DNA of 64,000 nt from Gigantopelta aegis. Taxonomy: Eukaryota > Mollusca > Gastropoda > Neomphalida > Peltospiridae. Shown in pieces: positions 9,739-19,775 of the stretch. How positions within the stretch are numbered: position 1 is the first letter of the stretch; each line of letters starts with the position of its first letter. The translations under genes were made by a program, and so were the position numbers. The stretch covers positions 39,441,096-39,505,095 of the forward strand of contig NC_054713.1 of assembly GCF_016097555.1 (NCBI RefSeq), given 5' to 3'. The notes beneath the pieces are model-generated. The model saw nothing but the letters and a program-made list of their open reading frames with translations. It ran no database searches and was not told the origin of the DNA.

Positions 9739-10670
9739 TTTAAATGTTAATTATAAAATTATATCCAAAGTTGTCGCAAATCGTTTAACATCAGTTATGT
9801 CATCTATTATTTCTCCTGAACAAACGTGTTGTGTTCCGGGTAGGGATATGGCTGACAATATAATGTCAGTCCGTGATTTTATTGATTTGATAGATATAAA
9901 TAACCAGGAGATGTTTTTGATTAAAATAGATAAAGAGAAGGCGTTTGATAGGGTATCGCATAGTTTTATAGTCAAAGTTTTGAATACATTTAATTTTGGA
10001 AATAGATTTATTTCTTGGATTAATATGTTATTAAAAGTGGTGTTAAAATTAATTGTCCTTTAACGCCTTTCTTTCCTTTTACTAGAGGTGTTAGACAGGG
10101 ATGTCCATTTACATGATGTTCTATGTAATTGTTGCTGAACCTTTAAATAGCTTGTTAAAAAGTCAACAATATATTAATGGAATAAAATTAAACAATGAAT
10201 TTAATTCTTTATTATTTCAACATGCTGATGATACTATTATCATTGTACAAGATGCTCAGTCTGTTGGGGTTATTTCTCACACTGTCAAATATTTTCGTCT
10301 TGCTACGGGTGAAAAAATTAATATTGAAAAATCAGAAGTACTTTGTCTTGGTAAAGCCGCGGAAAACGATTTGTCATTTAACATTGCTGTTGCTCTTAAT
10401 AAAGATATTGTGTTCAAATTATTGTCATTTATTTAGGTCCAAATAAAGCTTTGTGCGAAAGAGTGAATTGGAAAATAAAAATTGGAAAATGTTATTCATT
10501 GATTAACACGTGGAAACAAAGAAAACTTACATTAAATGGTAAAGCGACAGTGTGGAATACCTTATTAACTTCTAGGTTATGGTATATAATTGGCGCAGTT
10601 CATGTTCCTAAGTGGGTTGAACAAGAAATTCAGAAGTTGTTATGTAAATGTATATGGGATGATAAAATAC
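9739..10670 (+). pseudogene. LINE reverse transcriptase fragment (L1/Tx1-like)
   Basis: Plus-strand frames give, in order: VVANRL and ISPEQTCCVPGRDMADNI (finger region), LIKIDKEKAFDRVSHSF (motif with the first catalytic Asp), a GVRQGCP block near 10088-10110, and FQHADDTIIIV (active-site box, HADD in place of the usual YADD). There follow EKINIEKSEVLC and a thumb region with WKQRKLTLNGKATVWNTLL. The last two blocks resemble L1/Tx1-clade proteins. At least two frameshifts (about 10035 and 10110, another near 10435) and the absence of both ends (no endonuclease, no 3' tail) make it non-functional. It starts and stops abruptly inside a tandem-repeat block. Confidence 0.85.
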
Positions 10671-11145
10671 CATTAATAAATTAATAACAGCCATAAGATG
10701 TAGTGTCATAAAAGGGTTACAGATATGAAATTTATACTGACATTAATAACTGTCATAATCTTTAATGACATAAAACGTGTTATAGATTTGAAATAATCAT
10801 TGACATTAATAGCAGTTATAAATGTCACTGGCATTAACATTCATAAACTTTACTGACATCAAACCGGTTTTATATTTGAAATATTTGCTGACATCAGTAA
10901 CATATTATAGAATCGAAATGTTTACTTACATTAATAACAAAATATTACAGATTCGAATCTTTTATTGACATTAATAAGATACTATAAAATCTAAAAATGT
11001 TACTGACATTAATAAGATATTATAGAATCGAAATGTTTACTAACAGAAATACGATATTACACATACTATTTTTTTTACTGACATTAATAAGATATCGTAT
11101 ATGCGATTTTTGTACTGACATTAATAAGAGATTATAAATTCGATT
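10671..11145. repeat. Degenerate tandem repeat, right block (includes 184-bp repeat 10671-10854)
   Basis: Continuation of the gacattaataag array. Its first 184 bases duplicate 9555-9738. Later units read tactgacattaataagatat with a short variable spacer. Confidence 0.85.
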
Positions 11146-11182
11146 TGTTTTAAATAACACCAGCTCGAGGTGTTCGTCTCTT

Positions 11183-12190
11183 TTAAATAAAAAAGATTAA
11201 GACGCTCAATAAAGCAGAACTTAGGAAAACGACAAAAAGGATCACATTCAGCTTCCGTATCGGGATGTTTCTTCCGGAGGATCTACTGACGTCATCACTG
11301 ACGTCATCACCAACATCAACACTACCGATCTGTTCGCTAGCAGCATCGACATCCTTCACGTTGAAACCGTCTGGACTCACATTCTGTACATTGTTGTTGG
11401 AACTGCTGCTGGCGGTACTACTAGGGATACTGCTGGAGGTATTGCTTGTGAGGTTGCCATGGTGATGGACATTCAGGGTGAACAACGACATGACAATGGA
11501 CAGGGCACTCTGACTGAGAGCCAGAACGAGGTAGACGGCTAGCCTGGACGTTTCCTCGGAGTTGGGCATCACGTCATTGATCAGGTTGAGGTAGACGGCG
11601 TAAGACAGCATTATGGACACGAGGTACGACATGTTCTCTCCGGATTCCACCGGAAACAGAAACACGAAGGAGTTGAGCACCGAAAGCAGGGCGACCGGGA
11701 ATATGATGGTGGTCACGTAGAACTGCGGATAGCGGCGGACTTTAAAAGGATACCGTTGTTCAATACTGTCGCCCTCGAAAACAGCGACTGACTCGAGATT
11801 CGTTCCACGTGGTTGAGGATCGTGTATTCAGGCAGCCACACATCGTCCACAAGAAGAATCAGCTCCCCGATATCCGAGAACTCGCTCTCGTTCCACACCA
11901 GATCCGGATCTAACCATCTCATGACGATGCTTCCAGTCGATGTGAAGACTTGCTTACTCTCGTCCAGTTCCACGATGGCCATGGGCCAGAATCCCAGTTG
12001 GACTGAGAGTCTGTGATCACCGTCATCATCAGAGCTTGAAGGTTGTACGGTTCGGCTGTAGTTGCCCAGAAGCTTGTGTCGAAGTCTTAATGTCCTTTCC
12101 TTGTTTAGACCTTCAGACAGAGTTAATAGCGGCAATAGTAGCAGCAGAAGAATAATCTTCTTTTGGTGGAATTTCCGACGAACTATTTTA
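11183..12190 (-). pseudogene. Nicotinic-receptor-like ligand-gated ion channel, damaged and lacking the Cys-loop region
   Basis: Reads from high to low coordinate. A hydrophobic leader (LLLLLLPLLTLSEG, about 12150-12110) and an N-terminal helix (RLRHKLLGNYSRTVQP) are followed by strands with MRWLDPDLVW and DVWLPEYTILNHVER (loop A region, ends near 11800). A one-base frameshift near 11800 moves into the frame KVRRYPQFYV, TM1 (TTIIFPVALLSVLNSFVFLF), SGENMSYLVSIMLSYAV (TM2), TM3, a short Ser/Asn-rich cytoplasmic loop and TM4 ending at the stop. Only about 20 residues separate loop A from pre-TM1, where family members have about 110. The Cys-loop, loop B and loop C are therefore missing. No ATG precedes the leader in frame (a TGA lies upstream), though an AG acceptor-like site is present near 12191. 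In family terms these are pentameric neurotransmitter-gated channels of the plasma membrane. This copy is probably a pseudogene or a deleted allele. Confidence 0.8.
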
Positions 12191-12812
12191 AAATGAGCTC
12201 ATCACGTATTATTAATTCTGATGTTTGTCGTAAATCGAATGCATTGATTATTCAGTATATTCCTGACTTGGAACGCATTCTTTGGAAAAAACATGAATGA
12301 TGTGCCCGGTGCAGGCTTGCCTGAACTTTCAGAGGACGTAAGCAGGTATCAAATGGTTCATTGATTGACCGACTGAAATGTCAGTATCCTCCTGTCTTAT
12401 GAAGCATTCTCCGGGAAAACTCTAAATTTTTGTACCGGAGCAGGCTTGCCTGAAACTTCAGAGGATGTAAGTACGTGTCAAATGTTTGGTTGATTTGATT
12501 CGTTTAAAACGGCAATACCGGTTTTCTTCTCCTTCTTCGTAGACACAAAATAAAATCTTTGATTCTAATCAAAAATCTAAACTTTTTTTTCAGGTTAGCA
12601 GGGTATTTTACGTTCTTTCTTTTTTTCTGAAAGAATGTTTAAATAATAATGATAACGATTTAAGTTATTTGAATTTATATCCAACCAAAATACGATTATG
12701 CTGTCATGTGATTTCAATATTTAGCTCTGATCAATCGTCTTTTCTTCTGGAGGTCTATCGAAATAATTGGGATAACTCGAGCTATGATGATGCTTATATC
12801 CGACTAAAACGT
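12191..12812. other. Non-coding; one ~130-bp imperfect tandem duplication
   Basis: 12265-12365 and 12400-12505 share gcaggcttgcctgaa, cttcagaggatgtaag and gtgtcaaatg blocks. The remainder is AT-rich with no recognised gene. Confidence 0.55.
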
Positions 12813-13008
12813 TTGTTTTTGTTTAACGACACCGCTGGATCACTTGAATGAATTAATTATCAGCTACTGGATAGCAAATATTTGGTAATTGTGACATAGT
12901 CTTCAGAGGAAACCCGCAACATGTTTTCCATAAGCAGTAAAACATCTTTAATATGCACTTTCCCACAGGTGGGACAGCACATACCACGGCCTCATATCCA
13001 ACTAACTT
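12813..13008 (-). mobile_element. SINE, TA tail and core, head missing
   Basis: tttgtttaacgacaccgctg, tcagaggaaacccgc, core (catctttaatatgcactttc), cataccacggcctc. Confidence 0.8.
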
Positions 13009-13142
13009 CCAAGCACGTTGTGATGGGTGATGAATATAGTTTTCGGTTCAGAAGTCAGAATAATCGATAAGCACAGAATAATAAGCCCATTGTCTTCACA
13101 TGTGTTTAGTTACATATCAGCATCAAAGAGTATATCATATGC

Positions 13143-13196
13143 AATTTCTACAGAACCAAAACAGCACCTGCCACGGCCTTTGGTGTACCAGCGGAG
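13143..13196 (-). mobile_element. SINE core fragment
   Basis: cagcacctgccacggccttt and gtgtaccagcggag match the core of the SINE family. Confidence 0.5.
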
Positions 13197-13367
13197 ACTA
13201 AGTACGATGCCTAATGTTGATTTGAACGAGTGCCGGTTTTTATTAATGCTGTATTCGTACTTCACAGACCTACAGCATTTTACGAACTATATATAGCCTG
13301 TCACGATGAACGTATTACAGTATTATACTGTCGGGGGAAAAAATAGAGGCACTTTGAAAAAAGTTGA

Positions 13368-13541
13368 AATTTGTTTCTTTAAACGACATCGCTAGAGCAA
13401 TTTGATTTATTATTAACCATCGGCTATTGAATATCAGGCATTTGATAACTCACAGAGGAAGCCCGCTACATTTCCCCCCATTAACAACTAACAACACAAA
13501 CTGGACAGCACATATCACGGCCTTTTATATACCAGTCGTAG

Positions 13542-13543
<2 letters not shown>
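13368..13543 (-). mobile_element. SINE, TA tail and partial core, old
   Basis: tttaaacgacatcgctagag, accatcggctattgaatatc, cagcacatatcacggccttt, ataccagtcgtagg. A diverged copy followed by (aat)n. Confidence 0.75.
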
Positions 13544-13576
<33 letters not shown>

Positions 13577-13577
13577 G
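13543..13577. repeat. (aat)n microsatellite
   Basis: aataataat repeat at the end of the preceding SINE. Confidence 0.9.
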
Positions 13578-13797
13578 TCGCACCTAGCACACAATAACTG
13601 GGTGGTGGCAGTAAAGAGTGTTCAGGGCAGAGAAATCTTCGATTAGATGAATGGACACTTTTTCGTATTTTTCTCAGAAGCAAATGACCCACTCACTAAG
13701 TTATGTCAAAGGCATCACTTACCTAAGAATTGTACAATGCGTATTTTCTTTCAGTGACCAACATAAACAAAGAAACAAAGATAGAAATAAAAACAAA

Positions 13798-14110
13798 TTA
13801 ATATTATTTAACGGCGCACTCAACACATTTTTATTTTTATATGGCGTCGGACACATGGCTAAGGATCACACAGATAATGAGAGAGGAAACCCGCTGTCGC
13901 CACTTCGTGGGCTACTCTTTTTGATTAGCAGCAAGAGATCTTTTATATGCACCATCCCACAGACAGAATAGTACATATCACAGCCTTTGTTACACCAGTT
14001 ATGGAGCACTGGCTGGAACGAGAAATAGGCCAATGGGTCCACCTACGGGCATCGAACCTAGACCGATTGCGCATCAAGAGGACGCTTTACCACTGGGCTA
14101 CGTCCAGGCC
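13798..14110 (-). mobile_element. SINE, H1/TB, full length
   Basis: Tail (atttaacggcgcactcaaca), core (gcagcaagagatctttta) and H1 head (gggcatcgaacctagaccga ... ccactgggctacgtcc). It abuts the next SINE directly. Confidence 0.9.
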
Positions 14111-14111
14111 C

Positions 14112-14416
14112 GTTTTATTATTTAACGACGCAATCAACACATTTTTATTTTTTATATGGCGTTGGACACATGGCAAAGGACCACAGAGAAACCCGCGACC
14201 GCTACACAATGGGCCACTCTTGTCATTTGCTAGCAGCAAGGTATCTGTTATATGCAGCATCCCACAGACAGGGTAGTACATACCAATACCTTTGATATAC
14301 CAGTCGTGGAGCCATGGCTGGAAGGAGAAATATGCCAATGGGCCCACCAACGGGGATCGATCCTATACCGATCACTCATCAGGCGAGCCCTTTACCACTG
14401 GGCTACGTTCCGCTCC
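14112..14416 (-). mobile_element. SINE, H1/TB, full length, adjacent to the previous copy
   Basis: Second complete copy in the same orientation (ttatttaacgacgcaatcaa, gcagcaaggtatctgtta, ggggatcgatcctataccga, gggctacgttccgc). A GC-rich open frame starts at its head. Confidence 0.9.
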
Positions 14417-15036
14417 CTGACATAGACTTTTTATGGCAGTGTATAGAAATCGTGCAATTAGCAGCACTCCGATTTCAACTCGCTAAGAAGCAAGACGTTG
14501 CTGTTTGTGCTCTCGAGGGGTTAACTTTACCTACCGCTCCCGTTGAGTCGGCAATGGATACAGTTGTTGCGGCGCCTGCTAAGCGGAAAGCCGTCACACC
14601 ACCAGACGACCACCCTGCTAAGTCGAAGCCGCCTGCTCCAGCAATTACCCCGCCTGCTGCAGAGGACGTAGACCCGTGGGAGTTGGCCTTGGGGAAACTC
14701 AAGAGACAATTCCGGGACTACGTCCAAGGGGATACAACAGACACGAAGAAGTTGAGAGGCCGGTACAACAACCAGAAATGGAAGCCACTGCCGGATGGGA
14801 CTCACTACGAGCTGCACATCCTACGGTTCAACGACGCGACGGGATTTGTCGCGACACACCGGCGCCAGCAGATCTTCAGACAAGCGATTCTTCTACATCA
14901 GATAAACAGCCCAACTATCCACCGAATCGTCAAGACGATCTGCGGCGCCGGTTACAACATCGTCATTCAGGCCTTGCTCGGCAGGAAGCACCTGATCCCG
15001 TCACTGACTGCTGGACCGGTCCTCAACTCTCCGTAG
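14314..15036 (+). CDS. Unrecognised GC-rich open frame, N-terminus inside a SINE
   Basis: A 240-codon frame. Residues 1-35 are translated from reversed SINE head sequence and are probably not authentic coding. From about 14420 the sequence turns GC-rich and protein-like: an N-terminal helix (IEIVQLAALRFQLAKKQD), a Pro/Ala/Lys-rich linker (about residues 85-115), then DPWELALGKLKRQFRDYV and KWKPLPDGTHYELHILRF, and it stops at 15036. I do not recognise a family. The basic, Pro-rich composition and the later C/T-rich DNA might suit part of a retroelement protein, but no catalytic motif is present. A second overlapping frame at 14676-15053 is a shadow. GC content well above the flanks marks it as foreign to its surroundings. 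Confidence 0.4.
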   Translation: MAGRRNMPMGPPTGIDPIPITHQASPLPLGYVPLPDIDFLWQCIEIVQLAALRFQLAKKQDVAVCALEGLTLPTAPVESAMDTVVAAPAKRKAVTPPDDHPAKSKPPAPAITPPAAEDVDPWELALGKLKRQFRDYVQGDTTDTKKLRGRYNNQKWKPLPDGTHYELHILRFNDATGFVATHRRQQIFRQAILLHQINSPTIHRIVKTICGAGYNIVIQALLGRKHLIPSLTAGPVLNSP

Positions 15037-15053
15037 GCGCCAACCTCTCTTAG

Positions 15054-15730
15054 GACAGGCACCTCCTGTTTTGGGCTTAGTTGGACTTAAAACATTTCGG
15101 CCGTAGTTCAAACTTTTATGTTTATTTTTTTTGTAAACAGTCCGACACAGTTTATTTTGGCAGCCCGTCTAAATTGCTCAACTCACCGTAAAACCTTTTC
15201 GGTCGAGCACTCTAATTTTATTGTTTGGACTTACATTTTTGTAGCTCATTTTCCTTTCAGTCTTTGACCAACTACTAAATTCGTATTCCAAATTCCGCCC
15301 ACCTAAAACTTACCCCCCCCCCCCCCCCGGCCCGGATCATATAGATCGGACATTAAACTTTTAGACTTTCGTTCAAAATTTTATGTCGAAATTACTTCTT
15401 TTTTAAAAATATTATTAAATAGTCCGATCCTCTCTTCTTTCTCTTATTTATTTTTGGACTGTCCTTCAAAAATGCTACAAATTATATACATATTCGTCCG
15501 AGCAGTCAATTCATTTTATTTTAGGCTTGTAAATTATTTTTAATATATATCTTTTTAAATCCTACTAATTTCTTTTACTAATTGCTATTTTCAAAATTCT
15601 GTCCATTTTCACCCCCCCCCCCCGTTAAACTAGTTATCTATCTAATTTCTTTTTGTAACGTAATGTAGTGTAATGTAGTGTAGTGTAGTGTAGTGTAGTG
15701 TGGTGTGTATTTATGTGTATGTGCGTGTGT
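15054..15730. other. T/C-rich non-coding stretch with poly-C and (gtagt)n
   Basis: Plus strand biased to T and C, poly-C near 15312-15328 and 15612-15622, and a gtagtgtaat / gtagt repeat at about 15660-15705. This may be the 3' continuation of whatever encoded 14420-15036. Confidence 0.6.
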
Positions 15731-15830
15731 AAAGGAAGGAAGGAAATGTTTTATTTAACGACGCACTCAGCACGTTTTATTTACGAGTATATTGTGTCAG
15801 ACATATGGTGAAGGACCACACAGATATTGA
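15731..15830 (-). mobile_element. SINE, TB tail only
   Basis: aaggaaggaaatgttttatt, acgacgcactcagcacg, ggaccacacagatattgag. It then runs into TG-rich repeat. Confidence 0.85.
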
Positions 15831-15945
15831 GTGTATGTGTGTAGTCTGTTTGTATGTGTATGAATATGTGAGTATTGTGTATGTGTGTATAGTGTGTTTG
15901 TGTGCGTGTGTGTGTGAATGTGTGTGTGCGTATGTATATATGCGC
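15831..15945. repeat. TG-rich microsatellite
   Basis: tgtgtatgtgtg-type repeat with interruptions. Confidence 0.85.
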
Positions 15946-15951
15946 ACGTTC

Positions 15952-16130
15952 AAAACTCCTTTACAATTGCTTAAACATTGCGTTCTCGCCATTTTGTCGT
16001 CAAAATAATTATTTAGTACGAGCTGAAACACTCTTTACAATTGCTCAAACATTGCTTTCACGCCAGTGTTTCGTTTCAGGAATTACATAAACGCCTTCAA
16101 ATTCCGTTACAATCGCTCAAACATTGATAG
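15952..16130 (+). repeat. Three ~73-bp tandem repeats
   Basis: ttacaattgcttaaacattg (15961), ttacaattgctcaaacattg (16035) and ttacaatcgctcaaacattg (16107) are spaced 74 and 72 bp. Neighbouring sequence is only loosely conserved. Confidence 0.65.
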
Positions 16131-16468
16131 TCGTCTGCCCGCCACGCGGAGCAATTTGTTGTCCCGCGGAGCAATTTGCCCATCGTCTAGCGCAGTTAAT
16201 CCTGGAATCAATCCGCGGTCAGACGGACTACCACAAAGGGCAGCGTCCACCATCTTGATGATGATAACTAGTTTAACGTGCCCATATACCACTAGGGTTT
16301 CGAACACGCCCATCCCGAGTCCGACCTCCGATAAGATATGTGGGCTGACTCGGAATGGAAGGGTGGGGGGGGGGGGGGGGGAGGGGGGTGGGGGGAATGG
16401 GCAGAGCAGAAATTTGAAAATAGCAATTAGTAAAGTTAAGAGTTCTACACGACCAAATGTTTAAAAGA
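16131..16468. other. No recognised gene; poly-G at 16363-16393
   Basis: Mixed-complexity sequence with a tandem pair of cgcggagcaatttg near 16144-16180 and a long G run. Confidence 0.5.
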
Positions 16469-16854
16469 GAAAGAAAGAAAGAAATGTTTTATTTAACGAC
16501 GCACTCAACACATTTTATTTACGGTTATATGGCGTCAGACATATGGTTAAGGACCACACAGATTTTGAGAGGAAACCCGCTGTCGCCACTATATGGGCTA
16601 CTCTTCCGATTAGCAACAAGGGATCTTTTATTTGCGCTTCCCACAGGCAGGATAGCACAAACAATGGCCTTTGTTGAACCAGTTATGGATCACTGGTCGG
16701 TGCAAGTGGTTTACACCTACCCATTGAGCCTTGCGGGGCACTCACTCAGGGTTTGGAGTCGGTATCTGGATTAAAAATCCCATGCCTCGACTGGGATCCG
16801 AACCCAGTACCTACCAGCCTGTAGACCGTGGCCTACCACGACGCCACCGAGGCT
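16469..16854 (-). mobile_element. SINE, H2/TB, full length
   Basis: agaaagaaatgttttattta, core (aagggatcttttatttgcgc), gttatggatcactggtcggt, H2 head (gggatccgaacccagtacct ... ccaccgaggctggt). Complete copy. Confidence 0.92.
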
Positions 16855-16984
16855 GGTGTTCAAACGAGATTCAATAGTTTTACATTTATCCTTGAAGTTA
16901 CTTTCAATCATATTTTCCAAGTCAGTATCAAAGTTAATCCCCAATAAAGTAAATTGTTCTGTCAGTCAAATGTCTAGTCTTTAC

Positions 16985-17770
16985 ATTACATAAAAACTTA
17001 ACATTGCAAATTTGAAGGTCCATCTTCTTCTAGAGTTTTGACTGGATTGTTTTGAATCTTGGCACAATGATACTCCGGTGCAGTCTCTATCAACTGGATT
17101 GTCCTGGATTGTCCCGAAAGTCCGTACTATCATTCCAAGATGCAGTCTTCATAGAGGGATATTTCTTGAACTTTAATATTTTTATTAATTATGGAATTTT
17201 GAGAAAAAAATATTGAAAATTTACAAGTCTACATTCTAGTACAGTTATTATCGCATATTTATGAAACTTGTTATGAAACTTGGTACTGACACTGTCTGAA
17301 GAAACTAATAGATATTTTGGAAATTTCGAATTTCTGATTTGTTTGTATATTTTGAGGATTCAATGGATAGGTATCATATTAGGTACATGTATTCTCAGTG
17401 GCAGTCTACACAAGTTAATAGATATTTCGGACATTTTTAATTTGTGATATGTTTAAATTATAAAAATGTTAAATTAAAATTGATATTTGGCATTGAAAGA
17501 GTTTTGATTGGACTGTTCTAAAACTAAGTATAATGATTCTCGGGAATGTCTTCACAAACTAAGAAACAGATATTTTGAATTTGTGAATTGTTATTAAATG
17601 AGAAAAATCTTTGACTAAAAATTTAACATTTAAAATTTAGAACTCCACCTCCTCCTATAGTTTTTATCAGATAGTTCCGAAACTTGGTTCCATGACACTT
17701 ATAACTCTGGGACAATTATATCTACAATCAAATGGAGAACAACGCTAGGACAAATATATATGCAATGAAA
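16985..17770 (+). repeat. Outer left arm of a large inverted repeat
   Basis: Made of at least five related ~120-200 bp subrepeats (markers agagttttgattggactgtt, caaactaagaaacagatatt). It is collinear, in reverse complement, with 25960-26930. For example, gtcctggattgtcccgaa here corresponds to ttcgggacaatccaggac there. Confidence 0.85.
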
Positions 17771-18590
17771 TGGAGAACAATTTAATTAGAAGTATATCAT
17801 TGACAATTTAAAAGTCTATCTTTAGTATTTTGATGGATTGTTCTGAATCTTTGTATATTTATCATCTGGGCCAGATTTCACAAACTAACACAGATATTTC
17901 GGATATTTGAAAAAAATGTATTTACTTATAAAGACTAAAAATGGCACTGGCCTCCAAACTTTGCTTTAAAACAAAGGGGATGACTTCAACATTCCAATAG
18001 TAAATTTGTCCTATACCTTCTCCAGCTTTTTTGTTTCTACATATTACAACTTCTAAGATACCTTAGGGCATGCTCATTGTATGCAAATTTTAAACAACGT
18101 CATATCATTTTGACACAGAAGTGTTTTTCATCAGGTTTATAATGCCCAGAGACACCTCAGAGCATTCAATTGTTTTGTGATAGACATTTGGAGGCTATAT
18201 ATATTTTAGCACGATGCATCACTGACCAAAATGATGTCTGATGCTATTCCATATTTTGAACTTGTGCAAACTTGTTCATCTCTTTAGTGAAACATGTGGT
18301 GGCAGGACTCGTGACGGGTGCCACTAGCGGGGCAGGATATGCTCACATTTCGCGAACACCTGATATCTTCACTGTTTTGACAGTGATTCATAAGTGTTTG
18401 TCATCACAGCTATACTTATACACATGAGCTTTGTCTTGTGCTAATTTTGATTTAGTAACTTAGTCTAGCAGTGGCAGTCCTCTTTTGCGATGTGTAGTAA
18501 GGGGTGGCTAACCTTCTATAGACGAGGCAGTTGACAGAGATTCATGAAATTAACCTCTGGGAAATTATTGTATACAATAATATTTCTTCT
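17771..18590. other. Spacer within the inverted-repeat structure; no gene
   Basis: Includes one more subrepeat (about 17820-17920) and a short GC-rich block at about 18296-18362 (gtggcaggactcgtgacggg). No coding signal recognised. Confidence 0.5.
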
Positions 18591-18828
18591 ATTACCCTGT
18601 TCAATTATTTAGACCCAAAGTTTTTTGCAAATGTTACGTTTATTTCCTATTCGATATTTGTTTTCTTTGCATTTACATGAAAACAAACCCAAACCCCGAC
18701 AGGTTTTATATACAAATCATCATATAAAATGCACGAAGTTGACTTAATTCCACTTTTTTAAAATCTCTGTGTCTTTTGAATGCACGTTATTTCTCCTATA
18801 AATAACTAAGGTCATTTGCATATCAAAA
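18591..18828 (+). repeat. Inner left arm of the inverted repeat
   Basis: Nearly perfect reverse complement of 21902-22139 over 238 bases (from attaccctgttcaattattt to catttgcatatcaaaa). Confidence 0.92.
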
Positions 18829-19049
18829 GCATCATTCTATAGTGCGTTTCAAACTAATGTTCGGTCCTATCGTCCTATCCGCACAAATCGTAGTATGACC
18901 TATATTTAAGAAAATATCTGTAAACATGAAGCAGGCGCGAATTCAGGTGAGGAGTTCAAGTGACAAAACCTCAGTTTGAAAAAAAAATATGTATCAAATA
19001 TTATAATTATATTGTGGAATACACAAGCGCGCGCGCTGAAGGGAGAGAC

Positions 19050-19053
19050 AGAC

Positions 19054-19148
<95 letters not shown>
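19050..19148. repeat. (ga)n microsatellite
   Basis: gacagacaga then a pure GA run of about 90 bases. Confidence 0.95.
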
Positions 19149-19149
<1 letters not shown>

Positions 19150-19203
19150 GTCATTTATGTAACGACGCACTCAACATATTTTAATCTATGGTTGTATGGT
19201 TAT
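19148..19203 (-). mobile_element. SINE, TB tail fragment
   Basis: gtaacgacgcactcaacata and tatggttgtatgg. Confidence 0.6.
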
Positions 19204-19296
19204 AGTGAGAGAGAGAAGAATATGGTATGCATGCGATTGGTGGAGGTGTGACCCTCTGCACAACCCCAACCCCACTTAAGGCTTCTTTTGTATATG

Positions 19297-19617
19297 GAGC
19301 GGGACGTAGCTCAGAGATAAAGCGTTCGCTCATGGTAGGTCGACTGATCGATCCCACATGGTGGACCCATTGGGTTGTGTCTAGTTCCAGCCTGTGCACC
19401 ACAACTGATGTATAAAGGCTGTGGTATGTGCTATCCTGTCTATGGGATGGTGCATGTAAAACGCCCCTTATTGCTTATCAAAATTACTTATCAGAAACAG
19501 TGGCCCATGTGGCGGTAGCGAGTTTCTTTCTCACTGTCATAATGCTCCTTAACTGTTTTGTCTGACGCCACATAAACGTATATCAAATGCGTTGAGTGTG
19601 TCGTTAAATAAACATTT
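19297..19617 (+). mobile_element. SINE, H1/TB, full length
   Basis: Head gagcgggacgtagctcagag, gatcgatcccacatgg, gttccagcctgtgcaccac, diverged core, tail tgagtgtgtcgttaaataaa. Confidence 0.88.
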
Positions 19618-19775
19618 CTCTCGTATGCATGTGTAGTCTATATGCATTTCTAGTCGATTAGTTTATAGGTTGTTAGGTTGTTTGATAGTGAATGATATGG
19701 AAATAAATTGTTTTTGGTGTTAAAGAGTTCATGCATACATTAAAGTAATACTCCTGATGGGTATGGAGAAATAAC

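Noticed and set aside
13947..14276. Open frames running through SINEs (also 16457-16774, 46002-46331, 48473-48655, 62054-62260)
   Set aside because: Same peptide recurs wherever the SINE does; SINEs of this type are non-coding.
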